Shown: piece after piece, positions 1 through 7,645 of the stretch
Layout: each line of letters starts with the position of its first letter
Position numbering within the stretch: position 1 is the first letter of the stretch
NCBI GenBank assembly: GCA_036939975.1
Contig: JALLPB010000550.1
Coordinates: forward strand, 1 to 14,705
Length of the DNA: 14,705 bases
Direction: 5' to 3'
Origin: Cyclostephanos tholiformis
Taxonomy: Eukaryota; Bacillariophyta; Thalassiosirophyceae; Thalassiosirales; Thalassiosiraceae
Position numbers and translations under genes: made by a program
The notes under the pieces: model-generated
Database searches by the model: none
Told to the model about the DNA's origin: nothing
Seen by the model: the letters and a program-made list of their open reading frames with translations, nothing else

Positions 1-101
1 GCAAAAATTAATTTTTATTGTAAATAGTTTAATACTTTTGCATAACTATGAAATGTTGCCATTTCCCGACATAAAAATGCGCGGGAACGGCCAGGCAAGA
101 A

Positions 102-190
102 ATGATGTCAGTGTCAGGACATCGCCCTGTCGGCCAAATTTGGACGGCTTTGTCGTGTGTCGGCGACATGTCGGCGACATGCGCAACTAA
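102..190. repeat. Near-palindromic TGTCGGCGACA repeat locus
   Basis: The 11-bp unit TGTCGGCGACA occurs twice in direct tandem at 158-168 and 169-179. Each unit is an inverted repeat around a central base (TGTCG-G-CGACA). Upstream, 102-150 carries looser relatives (ATGTCAGTGTCAGGACATCG, TGTCGGCCAAATTTGG). The same vocabulary (GACATGTYGGCGACATGT) recurs at 870-1050 and 1782-1820, so this is one member of a dispersed family. No convincing gene overlaps it; short reading frames here are rich in His-Val-Gly-Asp-Met and are by-products of the repeat. Confidence 0.6.
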
Positions 191-199
191 GCTCCTGAA

Positions 200-835
200 G
201 TGTGAGTTGCAATTAAAATTCACAAAAACAGGGTTTCAATGGACCCATCCTTTGCCCAACAAAATGTTTGATGTTGATGCATCTGCACGTTAAAATAAAT
301 GTGTATGCAGAGCTTGCTGAGATTAAAACTATCAAACCGGTTAATTATGCTTTATCATCAATAAATGGCATTCTGCCATGGAATCCAAGCATATTTTGAT
401 CACAAACATAGTCCCTGGTCCTTACCATGAATCCCAGTACATCATTATGGATTATCTTCATGCATCTCTCACCATTGAGGTAAAGAGTTTCAAAGCTGAA
501 GTCAACATCCTTGACAACAGATACCTTTGTGGCAATACTGACAATTGGACCGCATCATTCATTTTTAGCATTCAAGACCTACAACAACAAGTTTGAGGAT
601 GGAACTTGGAAATTTGAGATTGGCAAAAAATCAAATTATTGCACTGACTTGAAAGTTGATCAAAACCTTTGCCACACAAGCTGCAAACATTAAAATTAAA
701 GAGAGAGCAATCAGGCTCCCTCTCTCAAATCAGATGGAGGATTTTGTTGCTCTAAGAAAAAACCTTAAATAGTAGTAGCATGATGGCATATTTTTAGTAT
801 ACCAGATATCATTACTATGGTGGTGAAAAGCATAA
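200..835. other. AT-rich stretch with no supported gene
   Basis: Two short overlapping + strand reading frames (378-596 and 511-693) lie here but show no recognisable domain. A phrase in the second (T-Y-N-N-K-F-E-D-G-T-W-K-F-E-I-G-K-K) looks protein-like. The two frames overlap with a shift, which would fit a decayed mobile-element gene. That is only an impression. No promoter, RNA gene or complete repeat was seen. Confidence 0.3.
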
Positions 836-848
836 TTGAATGTATGCC

Positions 849-1060
849 GATCACAAATCATCTTAGCTGGGAATGTCAGATGTCAGCATGTCAGCCAGAG
901 GTCCAAAATGACAGATATATTTCATGTTGGCCAACATGTTGGCGACATGTTGGATGACATGTTGCAGACATGTCCAAAAAATGTCAGCCGAGGACTCCTA
1001 ATATCAGGCCGACATGTTGCTGGCAGACATGTTGGCACAATGGCAGCAAAAGTTGGCAAA
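849..1060 (+). repeat. Repeat locus with left inverted arm (GATCACA...GGGAATGT)
   Basis: The left arm begins with GATCACA at 849 and reads through GGGAATGTCAG to CAAAATG near 910. It is followed by a run of diverged CATGTTGGC / GACATGTT units between about 920 and 1045. The outer part of the arm is matched in reverse orientation at 1822-1847 (GATCACA...GGGAATGT on the - strand), and the similarity continues inward to CAAAATG on both sides. The 83-residue reading frame over this region is a translation of the repeat, not a gene. Confidence 0.55.
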
Positions 1061-1109
1061 AAAACTACTTTGAGTACTTTTTTTTAGACTAAATCAGCAC
1101 AAAACAGTC

Positions 1110-1528
1110 ATATATTTTGATGTGGTGGTGTTGTTGGGGGATGGCAGCAGCATGGGGGTGTTTTGGGAGGTGTGTTGGGTGGCCATTGAAGGTTGCAGTG
1201 GCGGCTTTTGGTGACAGCGGTGGCAAAAAATGCAACAGGATGTGACAGCAAGATGAGACTCATTGAAATGATGAGATACAATGTGATGGCAAGATGCATG
1301 AGGGGACGTGACACCAACAAGATTCCATGCGACTATGCAACAATCATCTGAACAAAGGGGACGCAACAAGAGGCAAAGACTTGATGCAGCTACAAGACAA
1401 TATGTGACACAATGACAAGATGTGATGATGAGACAAGACTCAATGATGAGATGCAGGAGGATGTGACAAGATGACACAATGGGACATGGTAATGAGACAA
1501 CATGACAACAAACCAAATATGAGGGAGA
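1110..1528. repeat. Cryptically simple purine-biased region
   Basis: The + strand is dominated by short, imperfect variants of GATGAGACAAGATG and GTGACA (for example near 1240-1290 and 1400-1500), preceded by GTGGTGGTGTTGTTGGGGG-type sequence at 1120-1200. No exact unit is maintained, so this looks like a decayed tandem repeat that runs into the 7-bp array at 1529. Open frames on the - strand here (Ser/His/Cys-rich) follow from the biased composition. Confidence 0.5.
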
Positions 1529-1605
1529 GGGGAAAGGGGACAGGGGACAGGGGACAGGGGAAAGGGGAAAGGGGACAGGGGAAAGGGGAAAGGGGAAAGG
1601 GGAAA
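1529..1605 (+). repeat. G-rich 7-bp minisatellite, 11 units
   Basis: Eleven contiguous 7-bp units, each GGGGAAA or GGGGACA, occupy 77 bp without a single-base gap, followed by a degenerate GGGAAGAGG. The two variants interleave (A,C,C,C,A,A,C,A,A,A,A by the sixth base). Runs of four guanines every seven bases on the + strand give strong potential for G-quadruplex formation. The unit is not the TTTAGGG telomere repeat. Confidence 0.9.
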
Positions 1606-1781
1606 GGGAAGAGGTAGGAACATGAAGACGCGATAAGAGGCAGAGGTGCTGACAGATGATATTTTGGTTGGGGTGTGGGGGGGCATAACAAGGGGATGCT
1701 TACCTACCTACATAGAAATGTACAATGACACAAGAAAGTAGTTAGGTATGTGCCGGCTGAGTTTTGGCCGAAATTCAGCAA

Positions 1782-1847
1782 CATTTTGACACGTCGCCAA
1801 CATGTCGCTGACATTTTGCCAACATTCCCAGAGCAAATCATGTGATC
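1782..1847 (-). repeat. Right inverted arm matching the repeat at 849
   Basis: Read on the - strand from 1847, this begins GATCACATGATTTG, continues through CTCTGGGAATGTTGGC and reaches CAAAATG near 1783. The same order of blocks is seen on the + strand from 849 to 910. It contains the family core CGACATGTTGGCGAC. The two arms enclose about 0.9-1.0 kb that includes the 1529-1605 minisatellite, which would fit a fold-back element or two oppositely oriented insertions. Confidence 0.5.
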
Positions 1848-2189
1848 ATGATTCATGGCACGAAACTTGCTACCATCCGATGTGGTCACTATGTTGTCAT
1901 TCAAGGAGCCTTATCGGCACCACCAATATCTTTATTGGAATCAATTTTGGCACCTGAATGGTTGTTCAATTCTTGACAGCTTCAAAATCCACAAGGCAAT
2001 GGTTGATTGATATCAAATACTTACAATGCCCATCATGGGCAGAACAAGCACATCCCATAACACATTAGGTAAGGCAATGGAGGCCATGCCATTCATGTAT
2101 GGCAGCAAATAAACTAGGGCCAATCTTATCAGATATCCAATTGAGGTGACAATAATTTGTCTGTTGCATGTGTGGCCTACATTGTTGGG

Positions 2190-2430
2190 GAATGACACAT
2201 AAATAACAACATTAATAGATCCAAATATGACAATGGTGACTTTGGTGTCAACGGTGATGGCGTCAACATTGACATCAATGTCGACAATGATATTGACAGC
2301 ATTCTTGGGGCAGGAGGGAAGCACAAACATGGGATGGACGAGGAGAAGGTTGAGGAGGAGGAAGAGGAAGAGGAGGACTAGGAGGCAGAGGAGGAGGAGG
2401 AGGAGGGGTGGCAGAGGTTGAACAGAAATG
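2190..2430 (+). pseudogene. Acidic coding relic, degenerate
   Basis: One + strand frame reads Y-D-N-G-D-F-G-V-N-G-D-G-V-N-I-D-I-N-V-D-, continues to a run of eight glutamates, meets TAG near 2379, then continues with another glutamate-rich run. Stops also lie upstream (TGA near 2188) and downstream (TGA near 2444), and after a frame change a further coding-like piece (K-S-K-L-S-E-D-E-L-H-N) follows. It could be the acidic N-terminal part of the transposase-like relic downstream, or the remains of an unrelated gene. The Leu-rich frame on the opposite strand is its antisense. Confidence 0.3.
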
Positions 2431-2879
2431 TAAGTCCAAGCTGAGTGAGGATGAATTGCATAATTAATTGATGCCCAATTAAAGCAGGATGTCAAATCCC
2501 AAATAAAGGTTGCAACTGCCTTTCAATCCTGAATGATCCTAATGCCCGTGCTTCCATCATTAGGTAATGATGGTTTGAAAAAAAACAAATGCAAAAAGAC
2601 TTGATTGATTTCAGTGGTTCAAGTATTCATCATTCCTGAAGAGGAAAAGACCAGGCTGAATTTGTTTTGCCTGTCATACATCAATGATGGCACAGCAGTT
2701 GTCACAGCAACAGTTTGCTAGCACCTGAATTTTACTCAGCAGGGATTGTTCTTTATTCTGAACTTGGGAAGTAGGAGTTATTGATCAATTTGGAATGCAT
2801 TGACCTTCATGGGTATGATGCCCACCCACACCAAGGCAATGTGAATGATGAATTACAATTGAATCCTGTTGAACGAATA

Positions 2880-3640
2880 TAAGTATGAAATTCCAATGAG
2901 GCAATTGAATATCTGTCCAACCCTGGAGAGGTCCAAGCAATGCGAGTCATTGTAACTTTGATTGATGGGATGCAGGTTCATGCAAATCACAATAATTCTG
3001 ATGTCGTAACATACCTCCTAATATGAATGGGGTCATTTTGTGAGAACATATACCTTCATTGTTGATTATGGGCAGAATTTGGAGCTATCCTTATTTATGA
3101 AGGAACAACCTGGCTGTACGTATTACTTCAGACTGTTGAGTGTGAATAACTTGGGAGTACTTGACCACAACCATGTCTACAATAGATGGATGTATGTCAG
3201 TGCACTTTCACATGTCTATGAAAAATCATTAGAGGGTTAGAAAGAAGGGTGCCACAAATGTCTGAATTTTCTTTGCAAAGATCAGCTGATCAACAGAACC
3301 TGTACTTTTGGAAGAGGGATGCATGGGATGGAGTGACTTGCACCAAGATAGCTGAGTATTCAGAGGACAAGGTGTTGACACTGATTACTTGGGTGGATTA
3401 TAAACCCCTACAAAATTGTTAAGATGTTTGAAAATTACAGGCTGAACATTCAATTTGAATACCAATTTCATGGTTTTATGCAGCCAAGTGAGGAGGTATG
3501 TGTGAAAGTTAAGGCAGAAAAGAATGACAGATTGGACTTTTGGGCAGCACTGAAAGCAAAAAATTATGTGGAGAACAAGGAATGGATTAAAAGCATGGCA
3601 TTCAATGATGGCAAAGGTAAGGTTTGAGAAGGGTTTTTTT
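2880..3640 (+). pseudogene. Transposase-like relic
   Basis: The clearest part, from about 3040, reads Y-T-F-I-V-D-Y-G-Q-N-L-E-L, then K-E-Q-P-G-C-T-Y-Y-F and L-S-V-N-N-L-G-V-L-D-H. This pattern (V-D-Y-x-Q-N-L...E-Q-P-G-x-x-Y-Y...L-x-V) matches what I recall as the start of a DDE-type catalytic region in a repetitive family of diatom and algal genomes. A TAG at 3238-3240 stops the frame, yet coding-like sequence continues (K-E-G-C-H-K-C-L-N-F-L). After further frame changes a C-terminal piece follows at 3424-3627. The conserved D-N-C/G-H-T-K block expected between these parts was not found, so the copy is truncated or deleted as well as frameshifted. No terminal repeats could be assigned. Confidence 0.45.
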
Positions 3641-3787
3641 AGCAGGCGAGGATTTTGTTCACATAATATTATAACTAGAGAGGTCTGCCCAAATACCTGT
3701 TTTTTTGTTAAGTGTAATGTTGGCCAATCCATTAAAACACAAAAGCCCAGAAACAATGAAAAATCTGTCATGAAAAGTTGCATTCAT

Positions 3788-3879
3788 GAGCAGCACAAAA
3801 TCCATCCCATTAGCTCTTAGTTAAGGTTGATCTCTTCCCCCATAAATCCACTATTTTGAATTCCTGAGCAGCACAAAAT
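3788..3879 (+). repeat. Short direct repeat GAGCAGCACAAAAT
   Basis: The 14-mer GAGCAGCACAAAAT occurs exactly at 3788-3801 and 3866-3879, 78 bp apart, in otherwise non-coding AT-rich DNA. A weaker relative (AAGCAGCACTTTTTAAAT) lies near 3946. It may mark a small decayed tandem duplication. No function is implied. Confidence 0.4.
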
Positions 3880-4081
3880 TGTTTGTCACTAATTCTATAC
3901 CACCCATCGTAATTTTGAGAAAGAGGCAAGACAATTGTATATATAAGCAGCACTTTTTAAATGTTGTAATTTATCGATGAAGCAAAATGTCAATTGTTGA
4001 ATTGTCAAGAATTCCATGGTCATTTTGTGTCAAATTTATCCTTTGCTAACAACAGTAATTACTCATGTGATAATAACTCAC

Positions 4082-4740
4082 CAAGATTCTATTGCTGTGC
4101 ATTCCCCCAAAAAAACTCCAAACAAATTTGCTTCTTCAGCAATAGAGAGCAACATGACTAACTCGTTCAGTGGAAACATGTGATTATGACAAAGTGGGGC
4201 ATCCTTTACATCCTTTACATCTGCCATGGTGCATAGCTGTGGTGTAAGCCCTCCAGTGTATGATGCTGAATCAACATGTGTCCCATCAAGCTCTGCCATA
4301 GCTGTTTTGTCAGCAGCTTGCCTTATCCAATCACACTAGTTCTTCAATGATGCCTCCCAAAAATGAATTGCAGCTTCAGCATCCGTGTGGAACATACCTC
4401 ATGTATCTGGCTTAGAGGGGTGACCTACCTTTGCCTTTCTCCCAGCCCCCTTTCCTCTTGCCAATATAACACATTAATCTTCATTGGGCTCTGAATTTGT
4501 CATCATCAGACAAAGCAATGTTGTGCAAGTCATCATCATCATCAGCATCATCACATCATGATTAATGAAATCATCGTCAATGTCATTATAGGTGGTGATG
4601 TCAGGGGCTGCATCCTTGTTCCCACCATTACTTTTCAGGGATTATTCCTCAAAATCAATGACTCTGCTAAAAGGATCAGAAGACAGAACAACATCATCTT
4701 CTTCATCACCTAGGTTGAGCTCCGGGATAGGAAATAGTTC
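4082..4740 (-). pseudogene. Degenerate gene fragment, probably mobile-element derived
   Basis: On the - strand a broken reading frame starts with an acidic stretch (I-P-E-L-N-L-G-D-E-E-D-D-V-V-L) near 4730. It passes several stops and frame changes (K-R-K-G-G-W-E-K-G-K-G near 4450; E-A-A-I-H-F-W-E-A-S near 4370) and ends in an intact 73-codon piece with D-A-P-L-C-H-N-H-M-F-P-L-N-E-L and S-I-A-E-E-A-N-L-F-G. The F-P-x-x-E-x-x-x-L-x-I-A-E-E-A-N pattern resembles the N-terminal region of a repetitive diatom transposase family as I recall it. The frame ends at a TGA lying inside a good 5' splice site, CTTG|GTGAGTT, with the junction at 4082/4081, so the source gene was probably spliced there. It faces the + strand relic at 2880-3640. 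Confidence 0.35.
4529..4560 (+). repeat. Imperfect CAT trinucleotide microsatellite
   Basis: A short run of CATCATCATCATCAGCATCATCA type, interrupted by CAG and a CACATCATG end. It lies inside the decayed - strand reading frame, where it would correspond to an Asp/Met-rich low-complexity stretch. Confidence 0.6.
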
Positions 4741-4749
4741 TTCAGTTGA

Positions 4750-5470
4750 GTTGTGACTGCCACAATGCTTCTCCTACTACTGCTGTGGTGGGGTTGGCTT
4801 AGATTCTGCCTTGAGGCCAAGGCAAGGAGAGGTCTGGCAGCCAATGACATTGGTGCCAGTATTTGGGGATAGAAGACCTTGCTTTTAAACAAGACAGCCA
4901 CAGGGGGGAGGGGCGCAACCCATCGTTTGTGCTTTGTGCCATTTGATATGGTGTGGCTTACATCAAAAACTGATCAAAAGACGAATTTTATGGGGCATGA
5001 AATCCTGGTACTGCAATGCCCCTAGGTTAGCTCATTTTACGATTTTTTCTAGGTGATAATAACAGTTTTCTTTTAATTATTAATTCGGCTTATCTAAGTC
5101 ATTTGCTCAATTTTTTTATTGATTCCTAGACATATCTATAAGTACATAACTATCAACATGACATCATAGTTTCTGCATTTTGGTAGGAGTTACAAACAAA
5201 AGTAGCATGCAACCATTCATTCCATGGAGCCTCATACCACCCTAATGATGATACAATAAAAAAATTGTCCTCCACATGTTAAACCGTTTTTCAGGCTTCG
5301 TAAAAAAATAATTTCTTTGTCAATTTTTGTTGGCTCAAAAATCTGTCAACATCAAAAATTACCTGAGCATATCAGCTACAATGCTCTCAATCCACCTTTC
5401 CGCCAAGCTCAATGATCAATGAGCTGAATAGAGGGTCCATTTTGTCGTACAAACTTTTTGTGAAAACCTA
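4750..5470. other. AT-rich intergenic stretch, nothing recognised
   Basis: No gene, RNA gene or repeat could be supported. A short - strand frame at 4710-4901 overlaps the upstream edge of the relic described for 4082-4740 and may be its extreme N-terminal part. The rest (4900-5470) is AT-rich with several poly-T and poly-A runs and no coding-like frame. Confidence 0.4.
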
Positions 5471-5975
5471 GTAAAAAAGTACAATACTTGCTTGCTAAAA
5501 CCTAGGTGTGTTTTGTGTTTTTTCTTGCTCTGACAACAATGACAATGGCATCTACTCGGGCAATATGGTGCTTTAGGGGCTTCACATGAAGCCACCAATA
5601 TGCTCCATTGGGTGCTGAGGTGCTTTGTGCCATATCCCCTTGGTGGCATGGTCACCAAATTTGCAGTCAAGTTACTTAAATTTTAGTCCATTGCAAACAA
5701 TAGAGTAGTTAAATATTAATTAATTACTCTATCATTAATGCAATTTAATTAAATTGCTTCAGCCGTGCCCTCTCCCAACCCCTCATCCACGTTGCTTTTG
5801 CACTGGATGGGCTGCAAATGAAAATCTACATTGCTGGAGGGGATGGAAGTGGACCATGGTGGGCATGTTTGTGATTTTGGTTGATTTTTTCTTTTATTCA
5901 TACTGATTTCTACATATAAAAAGCTAAAAGATGGGAGTGTTTCATTCCCGCCAGAATCCTTAACAGCTTTACAGC
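5471..5975 (+). repeat. Direct duplication, copy A
   Basis: Copy A aligns by eye with 6130-6745 through a series of shared blocks in the same order: GTAAAAAA(A/G)TAC; GCTAAAA(C/T)CTAG; GACAACAATGACAATGGC versus ATAACAACGACCATGGC; TGCTCCATTGGG; GGTGGCATGGTC; AATTGCTTCA(G/A)CCG; CCCAACCCC; TGCATTGCTGGA-type sequence; CCATGGTGGG; and CATTCCCGCC. It also holds a near-perfect palindrome, GGCTTCACATGAAGCC, around 5579-5594. No coding frame is conserved between the copies, so the duplicated unit appears non-coding. It could be a short non-autonomous element or a segmental duplication. Confidence 0.6.
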
Positions 5976-6129
5976 AATGGGTGCAAATATGTGCCCAATT
6001 ATTTTTAAGTTTTCTCATGAAGGGTAGTGCCAACTAGCTGAGCCCTTGCTCTACAAGCATGTCCACTTTTCCATTTATGAAGCTTATTGCTTCATTGTGT
6101 TTGGGTCCCGATATTGATGCAAACAACAA

Positions 6130-6745
6130 GTAAAAAAATACGATAATCACTAGCTAAAATCTAGTTGTCCTGTTGAGTTTTTATGGTTAGATAACAACGA
6201 CCATGGCTACGGCATGAGCGCTCGCCCAGTGGTGGCATTTAGGACCAAAATGCTCCATTGGGCAATGTGACTTGCATCGTATCTGACCGGTGGCATGGTC
6301 GTCTCATTTGACATTGATTGCATTAAATTTTTTACATCGTAGATAATAGAATACCTATAATTTAATTTAAATGCTCCATCGGGCAGTGTGACTTGCATCG
6401 TATCTGCCCAGTGGCATGGTCATTGCATTTGCCATCAATTGCGTTACATTTCTTTACATCGTAGATAATAGAACAGCTATAATTTAATTTATTGCGCACT
6501 CTGCTCTACCATTTTATCAATTTCATTGAATTGCTTCAACCGCTCCCTCCCCCAACCCCTTGTATGCATCATGTTTGACTTGGATTGGGTGTAAGTATTG
6601 AATCTGCATTGCTGGATGGGGCGGAAGCTCACCATGGTGGGGATAGTTGTGTTGTCTGTTGTGTCGACGTTTCGATACCAATTCTTAATTAGACAAGCTG
6701 TGAGGGGGGAGTTTCGTCATTCCCGCCCAAACCAAAATAGCTGCA
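6130..6745 (+). repeat. Direct duplication, copy B
   Basis: Second copy of the unit at 5471-5975, in the same orientation and separated from it by about 155 bp. It is roughly 110 bp longer than copy A, explained almost entirely by the internal 121-bp tandem duplication at 6249-6490. Divergence between A and B is visibly greater than between the two 121-bp halves, so the internal duplication is the younger event. It ends in CATTCCCGCCC, like copy A. Confidence 0.6.
6249..6490 (+). repeat. 121-bp tandem duplication, two units
   Basis: Unit 1 is 6249-6369 and unit 2 is 6370-6490. Both start AATGCTCCATYGGGCARTG and run through GTGACTTGCATCGTATCTG, a GGTGGCATGGTC or AGTGGCATGGTC block, TTTACATCGTAGATAATAGA and CTATAATTTAATTTA. 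The period is exactly 121 bp (TGCTCC at 6251 and at 6372). Only scattered substitutions separate the halves. An inverted pair, GCCCAGTGGTGGCA near 6226 and TGCTCCATTGGGC at 6251, could form a hairpin at the left edge. Confidence 0.85.
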
Positions 6746-6853
6746 AAGCTGCAAAGCTGTTAAAGAGGTAAAGCTGTTATGAAGTCGCATGTTTTATACT
6801 GGTTCCTATATAGTCAATGTAGGATTCTGTCATGGTGGGAAAATATTTTTGTT

Positions 6854-6979
6854 CCCGCCAGAATCATCAGTAGATTTGCCTTGTTGGGGGAAGCAAGGTG
6901 TATGGGCAATCCCCATCTGCATTTGGAAAATATTCACATGGGGATTAAAGCATAGCCCCTAAGGGTGTGCTCTGGCGGG
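6854..6979. repeat. 126-bp segment bounded by inverted CCCGCCAGA
   Basis: CCCGCCAGA at 6854-6862 is exactly complementary to TCTGGCGGG at 6971-6979. The same TTCCCGCCAGAATC string also sits at about 5945-5958 in duplication copy A. The segment between the arms is non-coding and could be a very short fold-back element, but nine bases is short and no target-site duplication was seen. Confidence 0.35.
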
Positions 6980-7439
6980 TGTGACCACCACTACAGTTGG
7001 CTTTATGAAAAAACAATATTCCGTAGAAATTTGAATTCCAATGTAGGTAGGAGAAGTGGCGCCAAAAATTTCCATTCAGTGGCTCTCTCTACCGAGACAC
7101 AACCATGGTGATTGGTGGCCCTTCCTATGGGTTCATCTGTGGCAAACCTATGGCTCTAAAATGTGCAATAGTCTTATAAAACATTCTCATCATGGAGAGG
7201 CCCTAGAATATCCTACTACCTAGCTAAATTCGCTAACTTTGCATTAACAATAAACAGCACTAAAAAAAAACTGCAACCACAGGCCACCAATGCAAAACAA
7301 GTTCAATGGATGGCAGAAGCAGATGCTCCCAATGGATTTCCATGTCTCACACATGAGATTTGGCCAAGAAATGAAAGAGATATCGTGGTAGTAAAATCCG
7401 CTAGCTTCGGCCCCATGGTTCTCATGTTTGTGTTTTGTG

Positions 7440-7449
7440 TTTGGCGGGA
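7440..7449 (+). promoter_or_regulatory. E2F-like motif TTTGGCGGGA
   Basis: TTTGGCGGGA matches the classical E2F/DP consensus TTTSSCGC-type core and lies about 200 bp upstream of the first ATG of the 7646 gene. A second GGCGGGA is at about 7458-7464, and TTCCCGCC strings occur further upstream near 5945, 6720 and 6852. The cluster could make the downstream gene cell-cycle regulated, but GC-rich strings are expected as the sequence enters the gene island. Confidence 0.25.
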
Positions 7450-7547
7450 GGAGGCTGCGGCGGGAGTGTGCCGGCGTACATACTTGGTACATTCTACATA
7501 CGTTTATTTTGTACCAGGGCTACAATGGAAAAATCTAAAAGTGACAT

Positions 7548-7570
7548 CTGTCTTTTTTCTCTCCCGCTAG
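7548..7570 (+). other. Possible 3' splice site before the 7571 frame
   Basis: A pyrimidine run ending in CTCTCCCGCTAG precedes 7571 and looks like a good intron acceptor. From 7571 the reading frame of the downstream gene is open, and the TAG of the acceptor is the in-frame stop that otherwise bounds it. If spliced, the protein would have about 25 more residues before the ATG at 7646 and an upstream first exon that I could not identify; the intron could also lie in the 5' untranslated region. Confidence 0.35.
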
Positions 7571-7645
7571 TTGAGGCGCAGGCCAGACGAGAGCCGATTT
7601 CAGACGCGCAAAAGTCCAAAAAGCGATCTTTACATCGGGCTCATC

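Noticed and set aside
1529..1605. Internal telomere-repeat tract
   Set aside because: The unit is GGGGAAA/GGGGACA, not TTTAGGG or another known telomere repeat, despite the shared 7-bp length.
2013..2495. 160-codon - strand frame with a long leucine run resembling a membrane protein
   Set aside because: The leucine run is the antisense of a GAGGAGGA tract that encodes glutamates on the + strand.
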